From the NCBI RefSeq assembly GCF_001278075.1, contig NZ_CP011340.1:5453501-5517500 (forward strand): a stretch of DNA of 64,000 nucleotides, in the 5' to 3' direction. The DNA is from Streptomyces pristinaespiralis. GTDB lineage: Bacteria; Actinomycetota; Actinomycetes; Streptomycetales; Streptomycetaceae. Positions 33,764-44,740 of the stretch are shown piece by piece; positions within the stretch are counted from its first letter, which is position 1, and the number at the start of each line of letters is the position of its first letter. The notes beneath the pieces are model-generated. The model saw only the letters and a program-made list of their open reading frames with translations. It did not search any database and had not been told where the DNA came from. Made by a program: the position numbers and the translations under genes.

Positions 33764-35536
33764 TCAGCCCAGGTCGGGCGCCTCGCGCAGCTCCACGGCC
33801 GGGCGGCGGTCCTCGGGCAGCGGCCCGTCCAGCTCCAGGACGGCGATCTCGTTGCGGCCCTGCCGCAGCAGCGGCCACGGCGCGTAGAGCGTCCGCTGCG
33901 GGCCCCGCTCCCAGTAGCGCCCCAGGCAGAAGCCGTTGACCCAGACGTAGCCCTTGCGCAGGCCGGGCAGGGCCAGGAAGGTGTCGGCCGGCTCGGCGAC
34001 GTCAAGGAACCCCCGGTGGAAGACCGGGCCGGGGCCTGAGCCCGCCGTCCCCCACGGCAGGCCGTCCGGCGTCCCGTGGCCGAGCTCCACGGCCCGCGCC
34101 GACCAGCCGTGCAGCATCTGCTGGGTGTGCAGCACCCGGGCGACGCCCTTGCGGTCACCGAGGGCCGTCCCGTAGTTGACCCGGCCCATCGACTCGACGA
34201 GCAGCTCCACCCGTGCGTGCGGCCCGCCGACGGCGATGCCGGGTAGCGACTCGGCCGCGTCCCGTTCCAGCACGCCGGCCGCCCGGCCGTCCACGAACAC
34301 GTGCGCCCGGTCGGCGAGCCCCTGCACCGAGAGCGGATAGGGGCCGCGCGGCCCCGGTATGCGGCTGCCGTACAGCACCAGACCGTGGCCGATGCCCAGT
34401 TCCTCGAACGACGGCGGCTCGGCGGCCCGCACCTCGGGCCCCGCCAGCAGGTCCAGCACGTCGAAGAGGCGGACGGACTCCTCGAGCGCCACCTCACCGG
34501 CCGGCAGCAGCGGCGCCGGCGGCGCGGGGGCGGGCAGCGGCCCGTCCGCGTACCGCTCCAGCACCTCGCGGAACGCCCAGAACTTCTCGGTCGCGGCTCC
34601 CCGCTCGTCGACGGGAGCGTCGTAGTCGTACGAGGTCACGGTGGGCCGGTAGCCCGTACCGGCCGCGGGGTCCTCGGTGTTGGCGCCGGCCCAGGTGGAG
34701 AAGTTGGTCCCGCCGTGCGCCATGTAGACGTTGACCGAGGCCCCGGCCGCCAGCAGTTCTTCCAGGACGCCCGCGGCGTCGGCGGGGTCGCGTACGACGT
34801 GGTCGGTGCCCCAGTGGTCGAACCAGCCGCACCAGAACTCCATGCACATCGCGGGATCGTCCGGGCGCAGCCGCGCCAGGTCGGCGAGGGCCTCCTTGGG
34901 GCGGCTGCCGAAGTTGACCGTGGCCAGGTGCCCGGGGAGGGCGCCGCCCGTCAGGAAGAAGTCGTCCGGGCCGTCGGAGGTGAACAGCGGCACGTCGATG
35001 CCGCGTGCCCGCAGCCCGGCCGCCAGGTGCTCGAGGTATCCCGTGTCCGTGCCGTAGGAGCCGTACTCGTTCTCGACCTGCACCATGAGCACGTTCCCGC
35101 CGCGGCTCACCTGGTGGGCGGCGACGACGGGGATCAGCCGGTCGAACCAGCGGTCCACGTGCGCGAGATAGGCCGGGTCCTGACAGCGCAGGGCCCCAAC
35201 CTCCGGGTCGGCGAGCAGCCACCAGGGCAGTCCGCCGTTCTCCCACTCGGCACAGATGTACGGCGAGGGCCGGACGATCGCGTGCAGCCCGGCCTCGCGG
35301 GTCGCGTGCAGGAAGCGGTCGAGGTCGGCGATGCCGTCGAAGTCGTACTCACCGGGGCGTGGTTCGTGGAGGTTCCACGGTACGTACGTCTCCACGGTGT
35401 CGAGGCCCATCGCGCGCAGCATGCGCAGCCGGTGCGGCCACTGCTCGGGCAGCACCCGGAAGTAGTGGAGCGCGCCGGACAGCAGGCGCAGGGGGCGGCC
35501 GTCGAGGGAGAAACCCTCGGTGGAAACACGGAACAT
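33764..35536 (-). CDS. GH35 beta-galactosidase
   Basis: This 590-residue glycoside hydrolase removes terminal beta-galactose. The TIM barrel has LLSGALHYFRVLPEQWPHRL at the N-terminus, ETYVPWNLHEP, ICAEWENGGLPWWL, the acid/base Glu in QVENEYGSYG near residue 158 and the nucleophile Glu in CMEFWCGWFD near 233. C-terminal beta domains (about 380-590) carry GYVWVNGFCLGRYW, which is a galactose-binding-like jelly roll. No signal peptide is seen, so it acts in the cytoplasm on imported oligosaccharide. It lies between the regulator and the transporter genes on the same strand. Confidence 0.93.
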   Translation of the reverse strand: MFRVSTEGFSLDGRPLRLLSGALHYFRVLPEQWPHRLRMLRAMGLDTVETYVPWNLHEPRPGEYDFDGIADLDRFLHATREAGLHAIVRPSPYICAEWENGGLPWWLLADPEVGALRCQDPAYLAHVDRWFDRLIPVVAAHQVSRGGNVLMVQVENEYGSYGTDTGYLEHLAAGLRARGIDVPLFTSDGPDDFFLTGGALPGHLATVNFGSRPKEALADLARLRPDDPAMCMEFWCGWFDHWGTDHVVRDPADAAGVLEELLAAGASVNVYMAHGGTNFSTWAGANTEDPAAGTGYRPTVTSYDYDAPVDERGAATEKFWAFREVLERYADGPLPAPAPPAPLLPAGEVALEESVRLFDVLDLLAGPEVRAAEPPSFEELGIGHGLVLYGSRIPGPRGPYPLSVQGLADRAHVFVDGRAAGVLERDAAESLPGIAVGGPHARVELLVESMGRVNYGTALGDRKGVARVLHTQQMLHGWSARAVELGHGTPDGLPWGTAGSGPGPVFHRGFLDVAEPADTFLALPGLRKGYVWVNGFCLGRYWERGPQRTLYAPWPLLRQGRNEIAVLELDGPLPEDRRPAVELREAPDLG

Positions 35537-35574
35537 GAGGGTCTCTCCGTCGGAACGTGGTGGTGACCGGTCGA

Positions 35575-36633
35575 TCAGACGCTGGAGGAGCGGACGTGCA
35601 GCTCCGGCAGGATCGCCAGCCGGTGTCTGGCTCTGCCCGGATCGGCGAGGCGGCGGGCGAGCAGTTCGACGGCGGCCGCCCCGACGGCGTGCTTGGGCGG
35701 GGCGATCGCGGTGAGCGGGATGTCGGCGAGGGAGGCGACCTCGTCGTCGTAGGCGACGATCGCGACGTCACCGGGCACGTCGATGCCGCGCGCCCGCAGG
35801 CGCTGGAGCACGACGATGGCGTCGTGGTCGTTGTGGATCAGCGCGGCGTCCAGCAGCCCGTCGGTGACCGCGGTGGTGAAGTCCGCCAGCAGCCGTTCCC
35901 GTTCGGCCGCCTCACCGGCCGGCGGCGGCAGCCGGAACGGTCCGGCGCCGGGTGCGTCGAGGCCGGCCGCCGCGAGACCGCCGCGGTAGCCCTCCAGCAC
36001 CGGTTCGCCGTGCGGACTGTCGTCGCGGAGCATCAGGCCGATGCGCCGGTGGCCGGTGCCGGCCAGATGCTGCACCGCGAGCCGCGCGCCGTGGACGTGG
36101 TCGGTGACCACGCGCTCGGCGTCGGAGGCGTCGTCCCCGGGGCGGCGCTCCACCAGCACGTGCGGTACGGGAAGTTCGGCGAGCCACGGCTGGGCGACGG
36201 CGAAGCTGCACGGGGTGATCAGCAGCCCGTCGATGCCGTCGGCGAGCATCTGGCGTGCCTGCGCCCGTTCCTCGTCGGAGCTGTACTGGGAGATGCCGAG
36301 CACCAGCCGGACGCCGTGCTCCGCGGCCGCCTCCCGGGCGCCCTTGATGACCTCGGGGAAGTAGTAGTCGGCGGCCGGCACGATCAGTCCGAGGACCGGC
36401 TCCTCGCCGTGGGGTCGGGGCCGCGGCTCACCGCCCGTGGTCCGGGTACGGGTCTCCGGCAGGACCGCCCCGCCGTGCACCCGTGCCACGAGACCGCGTT
36501 CGGCGAGGGCCTCCACGTCGCGGCGGACCGTGACGGGCGAGACCTGCAACTCCTCGGCGAACTCGGTGACGCGCAGCGAGCCGTGCTCGCGCAGCCTGCG
36601 GAGTATCGCCTGATGCCTCTCTTCGGCGTGCAT
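35575..36633 (-). CDS. Transcriptional regulator: DeoR-type HTH with LacI-type sensor
   Basis: This 352-residue protein has an N-terminal winged helix of the DeoR type (RHQAILRRLREHGSLRVTEFAEELQVSPVTVRRDVEALAERG). It is joined to a periplasmic-binding-like sensor of LacI type (LGLIVPAADYYFPEVIKGAREAA, QMLADGIDGLLITP, GDVAIVAYDDEVASLADIPLTAI). Typical LacI proteins have a different short HTH, so this is the less common chimeric form. I start it at ATG 36633; an upstream start adds 28 residues. It is divergent from the PL8 lyase gene across an inverted repeat that is its likely operator, and precedes the GH35 gene on its own strand. Confidence 0.9.
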   Translation of the reverse strand: MHAEERHQAILRRLREHGSLRVTEFAEELQVSPVTVRRDVEALAERGLVARVHGGAVLPETRTRTTGGEPRPRPHGEEPVLGLIVPAADYYFPEVIKGAREAAAEHGVRLVLGISQYSSDEERAQARQMLADGIDGLLITPCSFAVAQPWLAELPVPHVLVERRPGDDASDAERVVTDHVHGARLAVQHLAGTGHRRIGLMLRDDSPHGEPVLEGYRGGLAAAGLDAPGAGPFRLPPPAGEAAERERLLADFTTAVTDGLLDAALIHNDHDAIVVLQRLRARGIDVPGDVAIVAYDDEVASLADIPLTAIAPPKHAVGAAAVELLARRLADPGRARHRLAILPELHVRSSSV

Positions 36634-36696
36634 CTGCTCCGGTTCCCCTTCCGTCGGGCTGAGCTGCAGTGTAGCCGCCCTCTGATCGACTGTGCA

Positions 36697-36727
36697 CGTT
36701 TCTGCTCGAACAATCAATTCGAGCAGA
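36697..36727. promoter_or_regulatory. Operator: perfect 10-bp inverted repeat in the divergent promoter
   Basis: TCTGCTCGAA at 36701-36710 and TTCGAGCAGA at 36718-36727 form a perfect inverted repeat with a 7-bp spacer. It lies between the regulator (64 bp from its start) and the PL8 lyase gene (109 bp from its start). The 12-bp CGTTTCTGCTCG at its left end recurs upstream of the sugar-binding protein gene. Confidence 0.8.
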
Positions 36728-36835
36728 GAATGCGCGATTCATTGACGCGTTGTTCGGGCCCATGAGAGAAACCGCTCAACCGAGCGTGGGCTCCGAGGCC
36801 CACGACGCCCCCCGGCCCCCGGAGGTTCCTCCGCC

Positions 36836-39280
36836 ATGTCCTCCACCGTCCCCGCCGCCTTCCTGTCCCGCCGCGCCGTGCTGCGCGCGGCCTCGGTCGC
36901 CGCGCTGGCCGCCGCCGCGGGCGGCCCGCTCGCCACGGCCGCGGCCCCCGCAGCGCACGCTGCCGACGCCTACGGCACACTCCGCCTCACCTGGCGCGAC
37001 CTGATCCTCGGCACCGGTTTCAGCCCCACGGCGGAACCGTACGCCTCCAAACTCGCCGCCCTCGGCCGCACGGCCGCCGCCCTCCGCTCGACGATGTCGC
37101 CCGCGAGCGGGTCGCTCTGGCCCGAACTCCCGTACGCCGACCCGGAACCGGACACCGACGCCGAGTCGTACACCTACTCCGGCAATCTCGGCATCAGCTT
37201 CAACAGGCTGCGTACCCTCGCCGAGGCCCACAGCAGGCCGGGCACCGGCCTGACCGGCGACGCCGGCCTGCTCGCCGACATCCTCGCCGGCCTCGACCAC
37301 CTGCACGACGAGGCGTACCACGCGAACGGCGTCCGCTACGGCAACTGGTACAACTGGCAGATCGGCATCCCGCAGGCGCTGCTCGACATCGACGTCCTCC
37401 TGCACGACCACCTCGGCGCCGCCCGGCTCGCCGCACACTGCGCGGCCGTCGACCGTTTCGTGCCGGACAGCGTCGTGGCGCAGTACACCGGCACCTCCAC
37501 CGGGGCCAACCGCGTCGACCTGTGCCGCGTCCTCGCCCTGCGCGGGGTGATCGGAGAGAACTCCGCCAAGCTCGCCCTCGCACGCGACGCGCTCTCACCG
37601 GTCTTCCCCTACGTCACCTCGGGCGACGGCCTCTACGCCGACGGCAGCTTCATCCAGCACACCTACGTCCCCTACGCGGGGTCGTACGGCGCCGTGATGC
37701 TCGGCGGCCTCTCCCTCATGTTCGCCCTGCTCCAGGGATCGGCCTGGGAGGTCACCGACGCCGGCCGGCAGATCGTCTTCGACTCGGTCGAGAAGGCGTA
37801 CGCGCCCTTCCTCTTCAACGGGCTCGCCATGGACGGCGTCTCGGGGCGGGCCGTCAGCCGGGGCGTGCAGAAGGCGGACACCACCGCCCTCCACCAGGAC
37901 GACCACCAGCGCGGCCACTCGATCATCGCCTGCATCGCGCTGCTCGCGCGCAGCGCCTCCGCCGCAGAGAAGGCCCGCTGGGACTCGATGGTCAAGGGCT
38001 GGATCGACCGCGACTACTACCGCCCGGTCCTGACCAGCCCGGCGCTGGGCGTGGCGCAGCTGTCCCGGCTGAAGGCGGTCGCCGACGGTCCGGCGGCGCC
38101 GGTCCCGGAGCCGGTCGGCCACCGGCTCTTCGCCGGCATGGACCGGGCGGTGCACCGCCGCCCCGGCTGGGCCGCCGCGCTCTCCATGGCCTCCGGCCGG
38201 ATCACGTACTACGAGAACGGCAACGGCGAGAACCTCCGGGCCTGGCACAGCGGTTCCGGGATGCTCTACTGGTGGGGCGACGCCTTCGCCAACGGCCAGT
38301 ACTCGGACGACTTCTGGCCCACGGTCGACCCCTACCGGCTGCCGGGCACCACCGCCTCCCGCAAGCCGCTGGCGGACGGTGAAGGAGGCACCTGGGGAGC
38401 GGCCCGGCCCGATGTCCGCTGGGTCGGCGGGGCGAGCGACGGGACGTACGCGGCGGTCGGCCAGTACCTCAAAGGGCTGTCCTCCACCCTCCTCGCCAAG
38501 AAGTCCTGGTTCTTCCTCGACGACGCGGTCGTCTGTCTCGGCGCGGGCATCCACGGCAGGGACGGCACGGGCGTCGAGTCCGTCGTCGAGAACCGCAACC
38601 TCGGCGCGGACGGCGTCCACCGCTTCACGGTCGACGGCACCCCCCGGCCCACCACGCCCGGCTGGAGCGCCACCCTGACCGGGGCCCGCTGGGCCCACCT
38701 CGCGGGCCACGCCGGGTACGTCTTCCCGGGCGGCGCCACCGTGAAGGCCCTGCGCGAGTCCCGCACCGGCGCCTGGTCGGACATCAACAAGGGCGCCGTG
38801 GCGGACCCGGTCACCCGCCGCTATCTGACGCTGTGGTTCGACCACGGCACCGACCCGACGTGGGCGACGTACGCCTACGTCCTGATGCCCGGTGCGAGCG
38901 AGGCGCAGACCTCCGCCCGCGCCGCCGACGCCGGCTGGCTCACCGTCCTCGCGAACACCGCCGACCACCAGGGGGTGCACGTCCCCTCGGTGGGCTTCAC
39001 CGGGGTGAACTTCTGGTTCGGCGGCACGGTCGGGCCGCTGACCGCGAGCGCGCCGGCCTCCGTGATGATCCGCGAGAGCGGGGCCGGCACCGCGACGGTC
39101 TGCGTCAGCGGCCCGCTGCGGGACGGCGCCGTGATCGACCTGACCTGGAACCGTCCGGTCTCCTCCGTGGCCTCGCAGGACAGCTCCGTGCAGGTGCTCG
39201 CCACCGGCTCGTCCTTGAAGCTGCGGATCACTCCCGGCACGCTGGGCGCCGTGCACAAGGCGGTGGTCCGGACGGCCTGA
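36836..39280 (+). CDS. Polysaccharide lyase family 8 (hyaluronate/chondroitin/xanthan lyase-like)
   Basis: This 814-residue secreted enzyme breaks an acidic polysaccharide by beta-elimination. It has a Tat-type signal with RRAVLRAAS and cleavage near AHA. The alpha/alpha toroid (about 45-400) contains the catalytic Asn in [10 protein letters not shown] near residue 171, His in [14 protein letters not shown] near 274 and Tyr seven residues later. Beta-sandwich domains follow, with [23 protein letters not shown] typical of the substrate cleft. The start follows GGAGG. The lyase is divergent from the regulator, so the two share the operator. Together with the GH35 enzyme and transporter it forms a utilisation locus; the natural substrate could be xanthan-like or glycosaminoglycan. 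Confidence 0.92.
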   Translation: MSSTVPAAFLSRRAVLRAASVAALAAAAGGPLATAAAPAAHAADAYGTLRLTWRDLILGTGFSPTAEPYASKLAALGRTAAALRSTMSPASGSLWPELPYADPEPDTDAESYTYSGNLGISFNRLRTLAEAHSRPGTGLTGDAGLLADILAGLDHLHDEAYHANGVRYGNWYNWQIGIPQALLDIDVLLHDHLGAARLAAHCAAVDRFVPDSVVAQYTGTSTGANRVDLCRVLALRGVIGENSAKLALARDALSPVFPYVTSGDGLYADGSFIQHTYVPYAGSYGAVMLGGLSLMFALLQGSAWEVTDAGRQIVFDSVEKAYAPFLFNGLAMDGVSGRAVSRGVQKADTTALHQDDHQRGHSIIACIALLARSASAAEKARWDSMVKGWIDRDYYRPVLTSPALGVAQLSRLKAVADGPAAPVPEPVGHRLFAGMDRAVHRRPGWAAALSMASGRITYYENGNGENLRAWHSGSGMLYWWGDAFANGQYSDDFWPTVDPYRLPGTTASRKPLADGEGGTWGAARPDVRWVGGASDGTYAAVGQYLKGLSSTLLAKKSWFFLDDAVVCLGAGIHGRDGTGVESVVENRNLGADGVHRFTVDGTPRPTTPGWSATLTGARWAHLAGHAGYVFPGGATVKALRESRTGAWSDINKGAVADPVTRRYLTLWFDHGTDPTWATYAYVLMPGASEAQTSARAADAGWLTVLANTADHQGVHVPSVGFTGVNFWFGGTVGPLTASAPASVMIRESGAGTATVCVSGPLRDGAVIDLTWNRPVSSVASQDSSVQVLATGSSLKLRITPGTLGAVHKAVVRTA

Positions 39281-39383
39281 GGGGGTCCCGGGACGCGGAC
39301 CTCCGAGGGGCGGCGGGAATAACCGGAGACGCCCTCCTGTTGGCTGTCGAGGCTATGTACGACAGACGCAGGAGGGCCCAGCG

Positions 39384-40490
39384 GTGAACGCAGACGCAGT
39401 GGACGAGATCCGAGGTACGGCGGCGGGGACCGCCCCCGTACCGCTGTCCGTGCTCGACCTCGTCACCGTCGGCAGCGGGCGCACCGCCACCGACGCGCTG
39501 CGCACCAGCGTGGACCTGGCGCGGCTCGCGGAGAGCCGCGGCTACCACCGGCACTGGGTCGCGGAGCACCACTCCATGCCCGGCGTCGCCTCCTCGTCCC
39601 CGGCCGTGATCCTAGCCCACCTCGCCGCCCACACCGAGCGCATCCGCCTCGGCTCCGGCGGTGTGATGCTGCCCAACCACGCCCCGCTGGTGATCGCGGA
39701 GCAGTTCGGCACCCTCGAGGCGCTCGCTCCCGGCCGGATCGACCTCGGTCTCGGCCGGGCCCCCGGAACCGACGGCGCCACGGCGGCGGCCCTGCGCCGC
39801 ACCGACCGGCTGAACGAAGGGGCGGACGACTTCCCGCAGCAGCTCGCCGAGCTGACCCGCTTCCTCGACGACGACTTCCCCGACGGGCACCCGTACGCCC
39901 GCATCCACGCGGTCCCCGGCCCGGTGCAGGCCACCGCGCCCGGCGGTGTCCAGTCGCCGGCCCGTCCGCCCCTGTGGCTGCTCGGTTCCTCCGGCTTCAG
40001 CGCACGGCTCGCCGGTGTGCTCGGGCTCCCGTTCGCCTTCGCGCACCACTTCTCGGCGCAGAACACCGTCCCGGCACTGGACCTCTACCGCGAGTCCTTC
40101 CGGCCGTCCGCGGTGCTCGACGCCCCGTACGCCCTGATCGGCGTCTCCGCGCTCGCCGCCGAGGACGAGAAGGAGGCGCGGCGGCAGGTGCTCACCGGCG
40201 CGCTGTCCATGGTGCGGCTGCGCACGGGCCGGCCGGGTCTGATCCCGACGCCGGAGGAGGCGGAGGCGTACGACTTCGGCCCGATGGAGCGCGAGGTCGC
40301 GGAGAGCTGGCTGCGCAACGTGGTGCACGGCACGCCGGACGCCGTCCGCGCCGGACTCGACGACCTCCAGAAGCGCACCGGCGCCGACGAGTTGATGATC
40401 ACGGCCAACGCGCACGGCGGCGACGCACGGCTGCGCAGCTACGAACTCATCGCCGACGCGTACGGACTTCCGGCCGCGCCGGTTCGTTAA
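39384..40490 (+). CDS. LLM class flavin-dependent oxidoreductase
   Basis: This 368-residue enzyme belongs to the luciferase-like monooxygenase superfamily (the MsnO8/YhbW-like group). It shows [14 protein letters not shown], the [26 protein letters not shown] motif, [29 protein letters not shown] and [11 protein letters not shown]. The GTG start has a GGAGGG site. It is probably FMN-dependent with an unknown small-molecule substrate. It is followed by two inverted repeats acting as terminators and then the chitinase gene. The codon use is normal for the window. It has no evident tie to the PL8 locus upstream. Confidence 0.9.
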   Translation: MNADAVDEIRGTAAGTAPVPLSVLDLVTVGSGRTATDALRTSVDLARLAESRGYHRHWVAEHHSMPGVASSSPAVILAHLAAHTERIRLGSGGVMLPNHAPLVIAEQFGTLEALAPGRIDLGLGRAPGTDGATAAALRRTDRLNEGADDFPQQLAELTRFLDDDFPDGHPYARIHAVPGPVQATAPGGVQSPARPPLWLLGSSGFSARLAGVLGLPFAFAHHFSAQNTVPALDLYRESFRPSAVLDAPYALIGVSALAAEDEKEARRQVLTGALSMVRLRTGRPGLIPTPEEAEAYDFGPMEREVAESWLRNVVHGTPDAVRAGLDDLQKRTGADELMITANAHGGDARLRSYELIADAYGLPAAPVR

Positions 40491-40518
40491 TGAGCCGTTC
40501 GGCAGTGGCTCATTAACG
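40485..40518. terminator. Inverted repeat at the end of the oxidoreductase gene
   Basis: A 12-bp perfect inverted repeat (40485-40496 with 40507-40518) includes the stop codon of the oxidoreductase gene. Confidence 0.6.
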
Positions 40519-40526
40519 AGGCCTTA

Positions 40527-40561
40527 AACCGCTCGTCACCTTGGGTGGCGAGCGGTTTTTC
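40527..40561 (+). terminator. Rho-independent terminator before the chitinase gene
   Basis: A 14-bp stem (40527-40540 with 40544-40557, one G-U pair) with a 3-nt loop is followed by a run of T, a textbook terminator and rare in this GC-rich window. Confidence 0.85.
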
Positions 40562-40601
40562 GCAACGGGTGCAGGTCTCTGACAAGTGCTTTCTGGCTCA
40601 A

Positions 40602-40661
40602 ATTGGTCTAGTCCTCATTTGGTGCAGACCATTGACGTGGGCTTCCGGCTGCGGCTATCAC
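40602..40661 (+). promoter_or_regulatory. Chitinase promoter with two DasR-like boxes
   Basis: ATTGGTCTAGTCCTCA at 40602-40617 matches 12 of 16 positions of the DasR consensus. A second box, TGGTGCAGACCA at 40620-40631, keeps the outer TGGT/ACCA arms. Immediately after are TTGACG (40632-40637) and TATCAC (40656-40661), 18 bp apart, a plausible promoter. Paired repeats before the -35 are known from Streptomyces chitinase promoters. Confidence 0.7.
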
Positions 40662-40703
40662 TGCTGCAACTCCCGTACCACGCACCCCCCTCGGAGGCCG
40701 CAC

Positions 40704-42404
<1,701 letters not shown>

Positions 42405-42430
42405 CGAAGCCGTCCTCCCATCGTGCGTCT

Positions 42431-42470
42431 GATCCCCCACGGCCCCGGCGGGCCGTGGGGGATCCCCTTT
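42431..42470 (+). terminator. Terminator after the chitinase gene
   Basis: A 14-bp perfect inverted repeat (42431-42444 with 42451-42464) is followed by CCCCTTTT, in the gap to the convergent GGDEF-EAL gene. Confidence 0.82.
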
Positions 42471-42516
42471 TCCGTGAAAGGCACCCCGGCCGCCGCGAGC
42501 GACGGGGAAGCTGTCG

Positions 42517-44349
42517 TCAGCCGGACGCCGCCGCGGCCTGGGGGCGGGGCCCCGCGCCCAGCATCTCCGCGATGCGGTCCGGGCCGACCGCGCGCGAGTA
42601 GAGCCAGCCCTGGCCGGTGTCGCAGCCGATCCGGCGCAGACGGGAGGCCTGGCCCGAGGTCTCCACACACTCCGCGGTGACCGTCAGGCCCAGCCGGTGG
42701 GCCAGTTCCACCAGGGCCTGGACGATCGTCTCGTCGGCCGGATTGGCGTGGGCCTCGTCCTGGAAGCCGCGGACAAACGTTCCGTCGAGCTTCAGTACGG
42801 ATACCGGCAGCCGGCTCAGGTACGCGAGGTTGGAGTAGCCGGTGCCGAAGTCGTCGATGGCGATGTGGACTCCCATGTCGCTCAGCGCCTGGAGCGCCTG
42901 GAGCGGCCGCCCCGCCGAGCCCATCACCGCGGACTCGGTGAGCTCCAGCTGCAGCAGATGCGCGGGCAGGCCCGTCTCCGCGAGGATCTCGGCGACATCG
43001 GCGACCAGGTCGGAGTCCCAGACCTGCCGCACGGCGACGTTGACGCTGACGAACAGCGGTGGGACGTCCGGGTGGTCGAGCTGCCACTGCCTCGCCTGCC
43101 GGCACGCCGTGCGCAGCACCCACTGCCCGAGCTGCACGATCGAGCCGTCCTCCTCCGCGATGGCGACGAACCGATTCGGCGTGAGCGTGCCGAACTGCGG
43201 GTGGTTCCAGCGCACCAGCGCCTCCACACCCCGCGTCACTCCGTCCGCCATGCCCACCAGCGGCTGGTACTCGAGGGTGAACTCCCCGCGTTCGACGGCC
43301 GGACGCAGCATCGAGGAGAGCGCCTGCCGGGTCATCCGGTGCGCGTTGCGCTCCGGGTCGAAGAGCGTCCAGCGGGACTTGCCGTCCTCCTTCGCCCAGT
43401 ACAACGTCGTGTCCGCGGCCTGCATCAGGCCGGTCGCGCTCGTCCCCGACACCGCCCGCTCCACCACACCGATCGACGCGGACACCGACAGCCGCTGCCC
43501 CGCCAGGTCGAAGGGCTCCTGGAGCGCGGCCAGTACGGACCTGGCGAGGTCGGCGAGCTGCTCCGTGCCGGTGGAGTCCTCGACGAGGATCGCGAACTCG
43601 TCACCGCCGAGCCTGGCGACCAGATGACCGCCGCCGTGCCCGGGCCCGCCCGCGTCCGCGCACTCGGCCAGCCGGGTGGCGACGGCGGCGAGCAGCCGGT
43701 CGCCGACGCGGTGTCCGAGCGTGTCGTTGACGGCCTTGAACCCGTCGAGGTCGAGGTAGCACAGGCCGATCCGGCCGGTGGAGCCCTGGTCGTAGGGGGA
43801 GGACTCCAGCGCGGCGGTCAGCCGCTCGAAGAACAGCGTCCGGTTCGGCAGCCGGGTCACCGGGTCGTGCATCTGGAGGTGCCGCAATCTCGCCCGCAGT
43901 TCGCGCCGGTCGCTGATGTCCGCGACGGACAGCAGCACGGTGCCGCTCTCGGGCACGGGGGAGACGGTCACCTCTGCCCACAGCGCACGTCCGTCCGGGT
44001 GCTTGAGGCGGCGTGTGCAGCGGAACCGCGAGCGGCGGCCGCGCAGCACCTCGCGGTACGCGTGCCAGGTGCGGGCGTCGGAGGCCAGGTCGATGAGGTC
44101 GGCCGCGTACCGGTCGCGCAGCTCCGTGGGCCGGGTGCCCAGCAGTGCGGCGAGCGCCTCGTTGGCGCTGATCACCAGGCCCCGGTGGTCGACGACGGCC
44201 ATGGCCAGTTGTGCCGCGTTGAAGGCGGCCCGGTAGTCGCGCAGTTCGGACGCTGTCCGGCCGAAGTTGTGACGCTCCGTGACCGAGGGTCGGATGCTTC
44301 CGGGGACTGCGACGCCCGCGGGCCCTTGTCCTTCGGAGGTTCCGCTCAC
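42517..44349 (-). CDS. cdgA: PAS-GGDEF-EAL protein, c-di-GMP turnover (CdgA-like)
   Basis: This 610-residue cytoplasmic protein has a PAS/PAC sensor (about 38-160), a GGDEF domain with an intact RLGGDEFAILVE near residue 250, and an EAL domain with GVEALVRWNHP near 376 and the downstream QLELTESAVM and IDDFGTGYSNLAYL. All catalytic motifs for both synthesis and hydrolysis of c-di-GMP appear present. The GTG start follows GGGAG. In S. coelicolor the PAS-GGDEF-EAL protein SCO2817 is CdgA, a BldD target, and the gene order in this window supports orthology; the symbol is given on that basis. No clear BldD box was found upstream. Confidence 0.88.
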   Translation of the reverse strand: MSGTSEGQGPAGVAVPGSIRPSVTERHNFGRTASELRDYRAAFNAAQLAMAVVDHRGLVISANEALAALLGTRPTELRDRYAADLIDLASDARTWHAYREVLRGRRSRFRCTRRLKHPDGRALWAEVTVSPVPESGTVLLSVADISDRRELRARLRHLQMHDPVTRLPNRTLFFERLTAALESSPYDQGSTGRIGLCYLDLDGFKAVNDTLGHRVGDRLLAAVATRLAECADAGGPGHGGGHLVARLGGDEFAILVEDSTGTEQLADLARSVLAALQEPFDLAGQRLSVSASIGVVERAVSGTSATGLMQAADTTLYWAKEDGKSRWTLFDPERNAHRMTRQALSSMLRPAVERGEFTLEYQPLVGMADGVTRGVEALVRWNHPQFGTLTPNRFVAIAEEDGSIVQLGQWVLRTACRQARQWQLDHPDVPPLFVSVNVAVRQVWDSDLVADVAEILAETGLPAHLLQLELTESAVMGSAGRPLQALQALSDMGVHIAIDDFGTGYSNLAYLSRLPVSVLKLDGTFVRGFQDEAHANPADETIVQALVELAHRLGLTVTAECVETSGQASRLRRIGCDTGQGWLYSRAVGPDRIAEMLGAGPRPQAAAASG

Positions 44350-44740
44350 CGCTCACTCCCGCAGTGCAGTTGTGTCGTACAGGGTCGTACAAATGTGGTC
44401 GGGGGACGGCCCGCCAAGGCAGTCGGCGAAGAAATCCAGCAAGAACTCGGGGAAAGTGTGCCGATCATAGAGGCAGCCGAGGCGGCCCTTCCAGCGTGAC
44501 CATCATGCGACAGGGCCTCCAGAGGGAACGGCCGATCGTTTCTGCGCGGGTCCGGACCGGGCTCTGGCGGCCCCTGACCGAATGTGACTTTCCGTGAGCC
44601 ATCGGAGTGTCGCCGGGTCTCGGAGCGGTATCGGACCGGTGTGAGGTCGGTCACCCGAGTGGGGCACCGGAACAGAGCGAACCATCAGAAAACATCACAG
44701 GGTGGATCACGCAACCTGCATTCCGCAGCCGGAGGTCCAC
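44350..44740. promoter_or_regulatory. Divergent promoter region of cdgA and the metalloprotease
   Basis: This 391-bp region has no gene. Next to cdgA there is a direct repeat, TCGTACA with an interrupting GGG, at about 44374-44391, and an AT-richer block at 44620-44710 before the metalloprotease. A BldD palindrome is expected if the gene is cdgA but none is obvious. Confidence 0.45.

Noticed and set aside
44350..44480. BldD box upstream of cdgA
   Set aside because: Only scattered TCAC and GTGA half-sites were found; no palindrome good enough to report.
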